Shown: positions 25,110-35,344 of the stretch, piece after piece
How the letters are laid out: every line of letters begins with the position of its first letter
Position numbering within the stretch: position 1 is the stretch's first letter
Assembly: GCF_031755915.1 (NCBI RefSeq)
Contig: NC_083385.1
Coordinates: 759,001-823,000, forward strand
From: Ziziphus jujuba
Lineage: Eukaryota > Streptophyta > Magnoliopsida > Rosales > Rhamnaceae
Direction: 5' to 3'
Length of the DNA stretch: 64,000 nt
Made by a program: the position numbers and the translations under genes
The notes under the pieces: model-generated
Seen by the model: the letters and a program-made list of their open reading frames with translations, nothing else
What the model was told of the DNA's origin: nothing
The model's database searches: none

Positions 25110-27815
25110 TTGTGGTAAAAATTAAAGGAAAGATGATTATCGATGGTGCATCGATAATTCCCAATTCACCATTGGTAATTACAGAAACGCTTTTTCGTAA
25201 CCAACAAATAAACCCTGGAAAAATTACCGATGGTTTCGTCGATAATTTCCGAATGTGTACAGTCCATCAAGTTTTACCAATTTGTTGGGCCCCACAAGTT
25301 CCATAATGTGTGTTGAATGCAAAAACATGGCAAATAGGGATTCTAAAATTGTACTAAGGAGAGAAAATCCCAAAATTTCATAAAAGTATATAAAATTTTG
25401 CAAAAAAATTGATGACTATTCACCCTCGGTAATTCCCAAGGAAATCGTCGGTAACCACTAAATTCCTTCAGGAAAAATTACCGACAGTTTTGTCGGTAAT
25501 TCCCGAGGGTGTACAGTGCGGCATATTTTGCCAATTTTTTGGACCCCACAAGGCCCCTAAGGTGTGTTGAATGAAAAAACATGAAAAACATGGATTCTAT
25601 AATTGTACTAAAGAGATAAAATCAAAAAATTTCATAAAAGTGTATCAAAGTTTGCAAAAAATTGATGACTGTTCACCCTCGGGAAATTACCGACGAAACC
25701 GTTGGGAAACTACAAATGCCCCCTGAAAAAATTACCGACAGTTTCGTCGGTACTTTCCCGAGGATGTACAGTACGTATTGTTTTGCCAATTTTTTTTACC
25801 CCACAAGGCCCCTAAGGTGTGTTGAATGAAAAAACATGCTAAACATGGATTCTATAATTGTACTAAGGAGAGAAAATCAAAAAATTTCATAAAAGTGTAT
25901 CAAAGTTTGCAAAAAATTGATGACTGTTCACCCTCGGAAAATTACCGACGAAACTGTCGGTAATTTTTCCAGAGGGCATTTGTAGTTTCCCGACAATTTC
26001 GTCGGTAATTTCCCGAGGGTGAACAGTCATCAATTTTTTGCAAGCTTTGATACACTTTTATGAAATTTTTTGATTTTCTCTCCTTAGTACAATTATAGAA
26101 TCCATGTTTAGCATGTTTTTTCATTCAACACACCTTAGGGGCCTTGTGGGGTAAAAAAAATTGGCAAAACAATACGTACTGTACATCCTCGGGAAATTAC
26201 CGACGAAACTGTCGGTAATTTTTCCAGAGGGCATTTGTAGTTTCCCGACAGTTTCGTTGGTAATTTCCCGAGGGTGAACAGTCATCAATTTTTTGCAAAC
26301 TTTGATACACTTTTATGAAATTTTTTGATTTTCTCTCCTTAGTACAATTATAGAATCCATGTTTAGCATGTTTTTTCATTCAACACACCTTAGGGGCCTT
26401 ATGGGGTAAAAAAAATTGGCAAAACAATACGTACTGTACATCCTCGGGAAAGTACCGACGAAACTGTCGGTAATTTTTCCAGGGGGCATTTGTAGTTTCC
26501 CGACGGTTTTGTCGGTAATTTCCCAAGGGTGAACAGTCATCAATTTTTTGCAAATTTTGATACACTTTTATGAAATTTTATGATTTTCTCTCCTTAGTAC
26601 AATTATAGAATCCATGTTTTGCATGTTTTTTCATTCAACACACCTTAGGGGCCTTGTGGGGTAAAAAAAATTGGCAAAACAATACGTACTGTACAGCCTC
26701 GGGAAATTACCGATGAAACTGTCGGTAATTTTTCCAGGGGGCATTTGTAGTTTCCCGACGGTTTCGTCGGTAATTTCCCGAGGGTGAACAGTCATCAATT
26801 TTTTGCAAACTTTGATACACTTTTATGAATTTTTTTGATTTTCTCTCCTTAGTACAATTATAGAATCCATGTTTTGCATGTTTTTTCATTCAACACACCT
26901 TAGGGGCCTTGTGGGGTAAAAAAAATTGGCAAAACAATACGTACTGTACGTCCTCGGGAAAGTACCGACGAAACTGTCGGTAATTTTTCCAGGGGGCATT
27001 TGTAGTTTCCCAACAGTTTCGTCGGTAATTTCCCGAGGGTGAACAGTTAGCTTATTTTTTGCAAACTTTGATACACTTTTATGAAATTTTTTGATTTTCT
27101 CTCCTTAGTACAATTATAGAATCCATGTTTTGCATGCTTTTTCATTCAACACACCTTAGGGGCCTTGTGGGGTAAAAAAAATTGGCAAAATAATACGTAC
27201 TGTACACCCTCGGGAAATTACCGACGAAACTGTCGGTAATTTTTCCAGAGGGCATTTGTAGTTGCCCGACAGTTTCGTCGGTAATTTACCGAGGGTGAAC
27301 AGTTAGCTTATTTTTTGCAAACTTTGATACACTTTTATCAAATTTTGGGATTTTCTCTCCTTAGTACAATTATAGAATCCATGTTTTGCATGTTTTTTCA
27401 TTCAACACACCTTAGGGGCCTTGTGGGGTCCAAAAAATTGGCAAAATATGCCGCACTGTACACCCTCGGGAATTACCGACGAAACTGTCGGTAATTTTTT
27501 CAGAGGGCATTCGTAGTTTCCCGACGATTTCGTCGGGAATTACCGAGGGTGAACAGTATACTTATTTTTTTGCAAACTTTGATACACTTTTATGAAATTT
27601 TATGATTTTCTCTCCTTAGTACAATTATAGAATCCATGTTTTGCATGTTTTTTCATTCAACACACATTAGGGGCCTTGTGGGGTCCAAAAAATTGGCAAA
27701 ATATGCCGTACTGTACACCATCGGGAATTACCGACGAAACTGTCGGTAATTTTTCCAGAGGGTATTTGTAGTTTACCGAAGATTTCCTCGGGAATTACCG
27801 ATGGTGAACAGTTAT
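25110..27815. repeat. 255-bp palindromic satellite array with one polarity switch, inside the MULE
   Basis: A marker string in each unit (CAGTCATCAATTTTTTG and variants) recurs at 26024, 26279, 26534, 26789, 27044, 27300, 27554 and 27809, giving a period of 254-256 bp. To the left the complementary marker lies at 25416, 25669 and 25924. The orientation flips once, near 25976. About three and a half units point one way and about seven the other. Each unit also holds an imperfect 30-bp inverted repeat built on TTACCGACGAAACTGTCGG and its complement around a loop of about 30 bases. Sequences of the ACCGACGAAA type also occur in subterminal parts of some CACTA elements, so an older insertion is a possible source. 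Confidence 0.92.
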
Positions 27816-28334
27816 TGACAAGAGAATCATGTACAAAAACTAAAAACAAAGTCTGAATATGGAAGAAATTGGATCCTTTCACAAATATGGAAGTTTCCTT
27901 TTTTTTTTTTTTCTTTTTTGTTTATTACATTTTGGTATCTTTTTTTCTACAAAAATCCAGCTGAACACAACTCTATAATTCCTATGTTCCAAGATTATGT
28001 ATAAGATTCGAAACATATTGGATACAAAGTCCTACAAGGTAGCAGACACGGCAAGACTTTGCTGGCATACCTCATGCTGAACCAGAATCCTGATATCCCA
28101 AACAAAAATATATAAAAGAAAGAAAAAATTTGTGAAAAATTAAGTGAAAATTCAAACTCCAATGCCTGTTATCAACTGGCCCAGTGTGAAGGATTCTTTT
28201 CACATATACCAGGTTAGGCCATCTGCCTCTGTGCTAATAAGCCTTTGCAATTCAAATTTTTTTATGATGCTGAAAAATGATGCCTAAAATTCACACAGCA
28301 GCATGCATCTCTAGCCGTCTTCGTGCTAAGATTT
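27816..28334. other. MULE interior, no gene seen
   Basis: AT-rich sequence with a T run at 27899-27917, between the satellite array and the stop codon of the minus-strand gene. It may be the 3' region of that gene. Confidence 0.4.
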
Positions 28335-29740
28335 TCAAATTTGTTCAGAATGCTTTGAAGCAACCTGTGTGTCCACCGTTCTTGTGTCATGCTTTCTCTT
28401 GCTTCGTCTCTTTGATCTAGATGTGCGGGTCTTTGTAGGATGCTTTACAGCATGCTCTTGGATGCCCAACACTACATTTTCATTGGTAGGGAGTTCAGGA
28501 GGGGCATCAGGCCATGGTGTGCGTTTTGATGGTACATTGACCTCCAGAGGAGGATCAATTATCCATCTGTAAAGAGACCACACTAATGTCAAATGCATGT
28601 GCATAGGAAGAGATTCTGCTAAATGAATTTTAATTAAATAGGCAATTGACTGTCATGATTTTTGTGTGTCAATGATATATATTGAAATTTAGATGGCTTG
28701 ATGAGGGGTGGGGGGAAAAAAAGCATTTCCATATGACAAAATTATTGACTAAAGGTAAAGATTTGCTGAACCAAAGTAAAATAAAAAGAAGCATGCTACA
28801 TAAAATCATAGTACAATTATATAAGTCAATTGTTTAAAGGATTGTAGTCAAATTGCAAGTAAGAAAGCCCTTGGGAATGAGGTCAGAGGACTGAACAGAA
28901 ATACATTGAAATGCCACACCAATACCACTTGACCACTTGAAACAATGCAATGACATTCACTTGAAAAGAGAAGTTGAGCATCATTGTCACATTCACAGGT
29001 AGGTTACTAATTTTAAGTTCTACCCATGTGTGATATTCAAAATCACAATTTCACAGCCACAATTTTATGCTTTGAAAATAAATTAGAGACGCATAGTACT
29101 TAGAAATTGAAGGATATAACAGCAGAAAGTTTAACATGACAAGATTATTACAAAACATTTCTACCAATTGTATATGATCATTGGCACTGTTGACTCCATC
29201 TATGCTTCAAATTTTTTAAACAACCATGACAGCTTTCAGAATGCAAAAACCATATGCACTATAAAATGGAAAATGGATTGGAGACACAATAGGAAAGAAG
29301 ATATGGTACCTGTAGGGCCAAACCATAACCGCCATTCACATCTTGCTCGAAATAAAGTAACTGGAAAATAAAGCAATTAGATTATAAATTTAATGTCACA
29401 CCAGCAACACAAAAGAAAATGCAGATGCAGAGAGAGAGAGAGAGAGAGTTCATAGTCATCAAACATGGTATATAAACAATTTAAATGCAAAAATATGAAA
29501 TATACATACCTTAAATTTGCTTTGTGCATCTGAAGTAACTCTTTCTACAATACCACACTCGGCTTGTTGCTCGTTGATCGTAACACCAAAGAAATGAGCA
29601 TTTTGCTTATCTACCTGCAACAAAACAAAATCAACCAAACGGAAAATTCCAGAAAGAATGAAAGTCCATGATAACAAACATGAAAGCACCTTTCCACTAA
29701 CTGATGACAGAATGGAATGTATCCCTACTTGGCTGTACTC
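28335..29740 (-). pseudogene. Minus-strand multi-exon gene of unknown family near the right end of the MULE, probably decayed
   Basis: Exon-like blocks on the minus strand are about 29691-29743 (MEYSQVGIHSILSSVSGK), about 29514-29616 (VDKQNAHFFGVTINEQQAEC and on), about 29309-29359 (LLYFEQDVNGGYGLALQ) and 28335-28566 (WIIDPPLEVNVPSKR, ending in a basic KRRSKRKHDT stretch). The first three join in phase with GT..AG borders. The last does not: keeping the phase gives a stop four codons in, and reading its long frame needs a shift. An untranslated first exon may lie near 29920-30050. I do not recognise the family. It mirrors the small plus-strand gene at the left end. Confidence 0.45.
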
Positions 29741-30164
29741 CATCCAGCATCATATCATCATACATATCTCTCAGCAAGAAATGCCTACCACCACCGTTAT
29801 TTAAAAAAAAAAAAAAACCAGAACACAACTTTCACAATTTCTCTTTCACAATTTCTCCAAAAAAAAAAAAAATTCCCAACACCACTAACAGAAAATCAAA
29901 ATTAGAGCTGTTGCCTACCTGTTGCTTCTGCTTCTGCTCCTAGGGCTCTCTAAAATCCTGCAGTTTTCTCTCTGAGTCGCCTCTTCACCATCTCCTTCAA
30001 AACGCGCAGTCTCCACGCTTACAATCCGGCCGATTCATGAAAGGAAACAGAGGGCTCCTAAGGTCTGGTTATGGATAAAGAGATGGAGGGGAAAAGTCGA
30101 AGAAAGGAAAGAAAAAAACATATAAAAAAAAAAAACACATAAGGGTATTTTGGGATTTTAAAAG

Positions 30165-30251
30165 ATTGGAGGGGTAGATCAAAAAAGAAATGAATTGAGG
30201 GGGCAAAATTCATGAAGCTCGGTCCTATGGGGGTATTGGGCCAAATTCCCC
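30165..30251. repeat. Right terminal inverted repeat of the MULE
   Basis: The complement of the left end; the last bases are GGCCAAATTCCCC. The target duplication TTAAATATC follows at 30252-30260. Confidence 0.88.
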
Positions 30252-30260
30252 TTAAATATC

Positions 30261-31000
30261 CTAGTCATAGCCTTTTGAAATAAGGAGGGGCAACCTTTAG
30301 CCCAAAAGGGAGGATAGTCCATTGTTATTGGACATTTGAAATGTAGAACACCGTTTTATGCTTGTTCAAGGGATGAATCCCTATTTGCCAAAAATTTGGT
30401 TTTAGGTTAAATTTTGAAAATACTCGAGCCTAACGGAGATGGAAAAACAAAGAATTAATTTTAGGTAGAGGAATTTGTCATCTTTGAGGAATTGATTCAA
30501 AGGTTTGTACTTAATAATTAATCATTTTTTTCCACATAGAAAGCATGGCAAGGGCAAGCCTAATCTGATCTTGTTGGCTTGATTAATCCTGTTTGGGAAA
30601 AATAGAGCATTTCTCTCTTGCAAGGATTAAATCTGAAATGGTCATTCCTGCATAGAAAGCTCTTGTAGGATTGGCATCTTTACTCAGCATGAAATGTAGA
30701 TGAAAAAAGAGCTTCTCATTTCTCCATAAGGGATGGGAATGTTTTAAAGAAGCATGATCTTCAACACAAATGAAGAGAAGTTTTCGTTGAAGTTCATGTA
30801 CTCTGGAGGTACTTCTTGGTATAATGGATACAATTTTTGGCATTTGTACAAAGATTTTGAAGTGGTTATGAAATTTAATATCTCTGGGAAGGATTTGTAG
30901 CTTTGCTTGAGAATATACATCCATCCCAACGAGGGATCTACATTTGTTCAGTTTTGTGTCCAACATAAGAGTTTACGAAGCAATAGCCAAAAATTAGCAA
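30261..31000 (-). pseudogene. Endogenous pararetrovirus-like remnant, right part (upstream half of the reverse transcriptase)
   Basis: Reading the minus strand from about 30970 down, the frame includes an acidic/His-rich stretch upstream of the polymerase (LFICVEDHASLKHSHPLW at about 30770-30720), then degenerate reverse-transcriptase core blocks including PFGLK at about 30293-30309. The interrupted domain resumes at 19055. Stops and frame changes interrupt it, so it cannot encode an enzyme. The PFGLK form and the preceding HSHPLWRNEKLFFH block match plant pararetrovirus-like polyproteins rather than typical Ty3 elements. I leave the genus open. Confidence 0.6.
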
Positions 31001-31298
31001 AAATCAATACTTAATGAAAGAGATTATTTTTCTGGTCTGATTCAATGAACTAAGCTGCTGCAACTTTACTATTTCCATAAATACAAAGCAATACCAAAAA
31101 AAAAAAAAAAAAAAAAAAAAAGAACATCCATGGATTGGAGATTGGGATTGGAAATTGGAATTGCAATCGAGAGCTCCGCCCTCCAAGGCTTTGAGCTTGC
31201 TGACTCACTCATTCACTCTCTTTTATCTATTTGGATCGATGGGTTCTATAATTATTTTTATTTTATTAATTAAATAAACAAAAAAGAAAAAAGAAAAA
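31001..31298. other. Spacer with a 25-bp A tract between viral remnant and SAT5-like gene
   Basis: Contains a poly-A run (31097-31121) and the 3' flank of the SAT5-like gene. Nothing else was recognised. Confidence 0.4.
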
Positions 31299-32336
31299 TC
31301 AGATAATATAATCAGACCACTCGGACATGAAGGAAGTATGGTCCATGGACTCCCCAGGGACATCCTCATGTTTAGAAGGGCGCTCCTTTCCTCCCACCAG
31401 CCTCGCCGGATTGCCCACGGCCGTCGTTCTGGCCGGCACCTCTATCAGCACCACCGACCCAGCCCCGATCTTCGCCCCCTCGCCAATCTTCACGTTGCCC
31501 AAAATGGTGGCCCCGGCGCCGATCAGAACCCCGTCCCCAACCTTGGGGTGCCGGTCCCCACCCATCTTCCCCGTCCCACCTAGCGTCACGTGGTGCAATA
31601 TCGAGACGTTGTTTCCGATCACTGCCGTCTCCCCCACAACGACTCCCGTCGCGTGGTCGAACAGAATCCCTTTTCCGATCTTTGCCGCTGGGTGTATGTC
31701 TACCGCGAACACGTCCGCTATTCGGGAGTGAAGCGCCAGAGCCAGCGGTTTCCGTGACTGCGTCCACAGCTTGTGTGCTACTCGATGAGCCTAAAATTAA
31801 ATTTTACCAAAATTTTAATTTTAATTTTTTAAAACAAACAACGAATAAACGAATAAGAATGAGATTGCAATTTTTATTTTATTTTTTTAATTTTTTGAAA
31901 AGAAATAAATGTATGGTATGTGTCTACAAGATTCACAAGAGACCTGGCAGGCCAAGAAGCCCTTGTAGTTGAGGAGGCAGTGAGAGAAAGAGATGCAAGC
32001 GGGGTCGCGTTCCCGAGCGGCGCGGAGGTCAGCGACGGCAGCGGAACGGAGGGCAACATCGGAGAAGGCGTTGAGGAAGAGGTCGTAGAGGAGGGTGGAG
32101 AGCAGCGTGGAGGAGCAGAGCTTGTTTGCCAGGTGAAACGACAGCGATCTCTCCAGCGACGAGTGCGATAGTATCGTGGAGTAGAGGTAGCTCGCCAGCG
32201 CCGGCTCCGACTCCGCGTCGCACCGAGCCTCTGCCTTGATCTGTTCCCACACCCACGCCTCATCGTCCTCCGACGACGCCGAAAGCTCTGTCGGCTGCGC
32301 CGGTTGAGATGGGTACCGAATCTCTCCCGCTGGCAT
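31299..32336 (-). CDS. SAT5: Serine O-acetyltransferase, cytosolic SAT5/SERAT1;1 type
   Basis: Two exons, 31944-32336 and 31299-31790, give 885 nt (294 aa). The N-terminal SAT domain reads EAWVWEQIKAEARCDAESEP, then ASYLYSTILSHSSLERSLSF. The left-handed beta-helix acetyltransferase domain contains DIHPAAKIGKG, HATGVVVGETAVIG and HHVTLGGTGK, with the catalytic His/Asp pair expected there. It ends in MDHTSFMSEWSDYII; the C-terminal Ile is the residue that inserts into O-acetylserine (thiol) lyase to form the cysteine synthase complex. It makes O-acetylserine from serine and acetyl-CoA. No transit peptide is seen, in keeping with the cytosolic isoform. The intron (31791-31943) is short, and the tandem-duplication breakpoint lies close to its 5' end. 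Confidence 0.93.
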
Positions 32337-32652
32337 CTAGTTTGCGGTGACGGACGGAGGCTGGCTGTGACCGTAGTATCTGTATCTGCAAGCGTGCGTG
32401 CGTGCCTATTTAGTTGAAGAAGAAGAAGAGATTGTTGGTGAAGGGTCTCACCTGCCCAAATTATTCGATTAAATTAAAAAATAAATAAAAAATAAAAAAT
32501 AAAAAAAGAAGGGGCTAAGGGTATTAATGGTAGAGCATGAAACAAGACGATATGCCGTCTCGTGACGGATTGTCGTTGTGTGTGGCTGTGTTTTTTCTTG
32601 TTTTTATTTGTGCTTTTTCAGATTTGATTTTGCGTTTTGGGTAAAATATGGG

Positions 32653-32685
<33 letters not shown>

Positions 32686-33173
32686 CGTTTTAGTCAGCTC
32701 TCTGTTCGGGCCTCGTTTCTCTCGCAAAGTACAATGAGAAAAAAAAAACTTATTTTCATTTTTCTGTCAATGATACAATAAAAAATTCTTCTCTAAACAA
32801 AATTCATGCAACTCCACAAGAACAAAGTTTCTTACCAAAATAAAACAAATCAACAAAGTTTGTCTACATTACGATATCTATGCCTATGCCTATGCCAATG
32901 CCAAATACACATACAACATACATTTAATAAGAGATACAACATACAATCCCTAAACATAACTTATCAGGCACAACTAGCAATACATTGCAATCTGCAAAAA
33001 TCCCGTATCTCTAATTATACACATATAAAAATAATTTTTATTATCAGTCTTCTTCCACCATGCTGCTCGCACCTCTTCCTTCCACGAGCAGGAATTCTCA
33101 TACAGAAGGACCCGTCCTGCAATGTAACTCTACAGTTCACTGTACCTGTTCTTTTTTCAAATCCATTCAAGGA
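32337..33173. other. Intergenic region between SAT5-like and ET copy A
   Basis: Upstream of the SAT5-like gene, with a GA microsatellite at 32655-32681. A TATGCC tandem stretch at 32880-32900 marks the place where copy B took a retrotransposon. No ORF was recognised. Confidence 0.5.
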
Positions 33174-34696
33174 TTAATAACAAGTACCAGCCCTCATGCC
33201 TCTATGCTGCCAGCACCTTTTATTTCCTTCTACTTGTTTTCTTTTGCACGCAGATCCGTTTTTTGTAGTTGCTCCACATGTAACAACACCTATGCCATTC
33301 TTGTTCTGGTTGATTCTGCTTGACAAAACTTCATCCTCCAATCTTCCATGATTACATATTGCAGCTGAATTGTTGTCGTATTCTGAAGTGTCACCACAAT
33401 TTGATTCAAAAACATCAGGAACGTAGAGTGGTTTTTCCTCAGTTGACACCAATCGGGAATTGGATTTCCTAATTCTTCTCCCTTTATGTTCATCACACCT
33501 TTTATTACCTGGAACAGCCTGCCTTCTACAAGGAGAACCATCAGTCAAGGTGAATCCACAGATAGGACCCAAGCTCTTGCTGCCATGAAACTCGACTGTA
33601 ACTGTGTCATTCCTGAAGCCTGATTTGCCATGTCCATCAGACTTTGTGCTGTCAATAACACCATATTGTGAGCCATAGATGCTATTTGAATTTGATATCC
33701 TGACTGTAATCAACCCATTGATCTTCACCCCTTTGTGTTCAGCACACCTCTTTCTTCCTTCAACTGGTGCTCTTGTACAAACTGAATCGTGGGTCAAAGC
33801 CACTCCACAGATGACAGTATTCCCCTGAGTAATGCCACTCGTGTCCAGTACTGAACGAGGCCGTGACCTGCCAAACTTGAAAACTCGAGAGAGGATATTG
33901 GGTCTCTCCTCATCAGCACAAGGATTGGAGTTGTTCTCTGTTGCAAGCAATTTGCCTGCTTTGATCCTAATGCCCACTTGCCTCTGACTCAAAGGTAAAA
34001 GCCTTCGGACAACAGCAGGGAAACGATTACTGCTTGAAGAAATTTTCTTCAGTTTCTCAAGGATTTCATCAGGGCGTCGTGAACCATTAATGCTTGTGTT
34101 CCATGCATAGTCAAATGTGTTAAGCAACAGAGTCTCTGTTTTCTGTGCATCGCTTTTACTTTGCATCTGTTGACAACCAATAAAGAGTTGAACAAGTAAA
34201 TATCATAAAACAAAAAGAGCTCAAATTTGTATTTACAACTTTTTTCCATACTTGAAATCTGTTGCGAGTGCTCAAGGAGATGAAGCACATAGAAGACAGG
34301 AAAAACTTTAAATAAATTCATTGTTTCTATCATATACTTATGACAGTTTGAGACAATCAGTTTCTATGCCCCGGTACTATTCAGTTGCTCTTAAGGAATG
34401 TTAGTGAATTTGTGATTGTAATTTCTACAACACAAGTAGCCCCAGCTTCAATAAGTAGAAATGAAATGAAAAGCAAACAAAATAGCACACATTGTAAGGA
34501 GAGAGTATTATAGACAACAAAGAAACAATGATAGTAGAATTTAAACAATGATAGAGAAAATTCTAAAGGAAATCTTTTGCGATAATTACTAGCATCTAAT
34601 CATATCACAAAAGTTAATCGTCATAATTATAAAAAGGAAGCCATCAATCAATTACTAAAACTCATCCTCCAAAGAAACACAAGTAATGTTCAATTA

Positions 34697-34740
<44 letters not shown>

Positions 34741-35344
34741 ACAGGTGCCCATCTAAACACAATTGGGTATCCTCTCGACAAAATATCGTCAAACAATCCA
34801 GGTCCCTTGTGAAGAGAGAGTGTCGGGTAAGCAGTTGAGCAGCAAGTGCCCAAATGTGAACCTGTACGGCCATAACGCTGAAGCCGTGTCCTCACATTCT
34901 CAGCGTGTCCAAGGTAAACCACAACTATGCGTTCAGGATCAAGCTTTGCAATGTTACGGCCTAGACCGGTGTGAGATACGGCGATGGCAAGTTCATATAA
35001 TCCTGGAGTTGATATCATAGGGAGGTTATGAACCCTATACCTTTCAGCACCATCCTTTCCTAGTGAATAATCTTCCCAATCACAAGGGCCTACCAGAATC
35101 TAGCACTCATAAACACAATATCAAAAGAAATCACATTTTCTTTAGCCAATTAGCCAACAACCCACAAAAGAGAGAGAGAGAGAGAAAGAGTATCGGAATC
35201 GGAAATATATACCTTCCACTGGGAGAATACAAGATCGTGTTTGGTGCGCTTACAGTCTTCCCTCTTCAATCTGAAGAAGACAACAGCGGTCGAATCGCTT
35301 CCTACCATTTCTTCATCTTGTTGGCCCCCACCCAAACCCATCAC
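33174..35344 (-). CDS. EFFECTOR OF TRANSCRIPTION (ET) family protein, copy A, three Cys/His repeats
   Basis: Three exons, 35213-35344, 34743-35099 and 33174-34166, give 1482 nt (493 aa). Exon 1 carries FFRLKREDCKRTKHDLVFSQ. Exon 2 holds a GIY-YIG-like fold: PGLYELAIAVSHTGLGRN, then VVYLGHAENVRTRLQRYGR. Exon 3 carries three copies of the plant ET motif C-x9-C-x9-RC-x2-H: CGVALTHDSVC..RCAEH, CGFTLTDGSPC..RCDEH and CGATTKNGSAC..RCWQH. ET proteins are plant nuclear regulators; Arabidopsis ET2 is linked to gibberellin response and cell differentiation and has been reported to bind and nick DNA. A second Met one codon after the first could also start translation. The gene is intact and is the likely ancestral-type copy, paired with SAT5 head to tail. 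Confidence 0.9.
34704..34739. repeat. (GA)n microsatellite at the donor of ET copy A intron 2
   Basis: About 17 GA units on the plus strand begin three bases inside the intron after exon 2. The same tract lies at the same place in copy B (52739-52767), there preceded by (TA)n. Confidence 0.92.

Larger units (their letters stand above)
19065..30251. mobile_element. Mutator-like transposable element (MULE) carrying a ULP1 protease gene, 11187 bp
   Basis: The ends are inverted copies: GGGGAATTTGGCCCAATACC at the left and its complement at the right, with the match running about 80 bp and a few mismatches. A perfect 9-bp target duplication flanks them. Inside, in order, are a small three-exon gene (+), a region without clear genes, a ULP1-type protease gene (+), a 255-bp palindromic satellite array, and a minus-strand gene near the right end. 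No mudrA-like transposase was recognised, so the element is probably non-autonomous. MULEs carrying ULP-like genes are known in plants (the Kaonashi type). It interrupts the reverse transcriptase of a pararetrovirus-like sequence, so it arrived later. Confidence 0.9.

Noticed and set aside
25942..26889. Several near-identical 60-aa ORFs
   Set aside because: Each is a reading of one satellite unit; they repeat every 255 bp and have no independent support.
19065..30251. A MURA/mudrA transposase in the MULE
   Set aside because: No DDE, SWIM or MULE domain pattern was found in any frame; the element is called non-autonomous.
31327..31767. Long ORFs opposite to and overlapping SAT5 exon 2
   Set aside because: GC-rich antisense readings of a well-supported exon.
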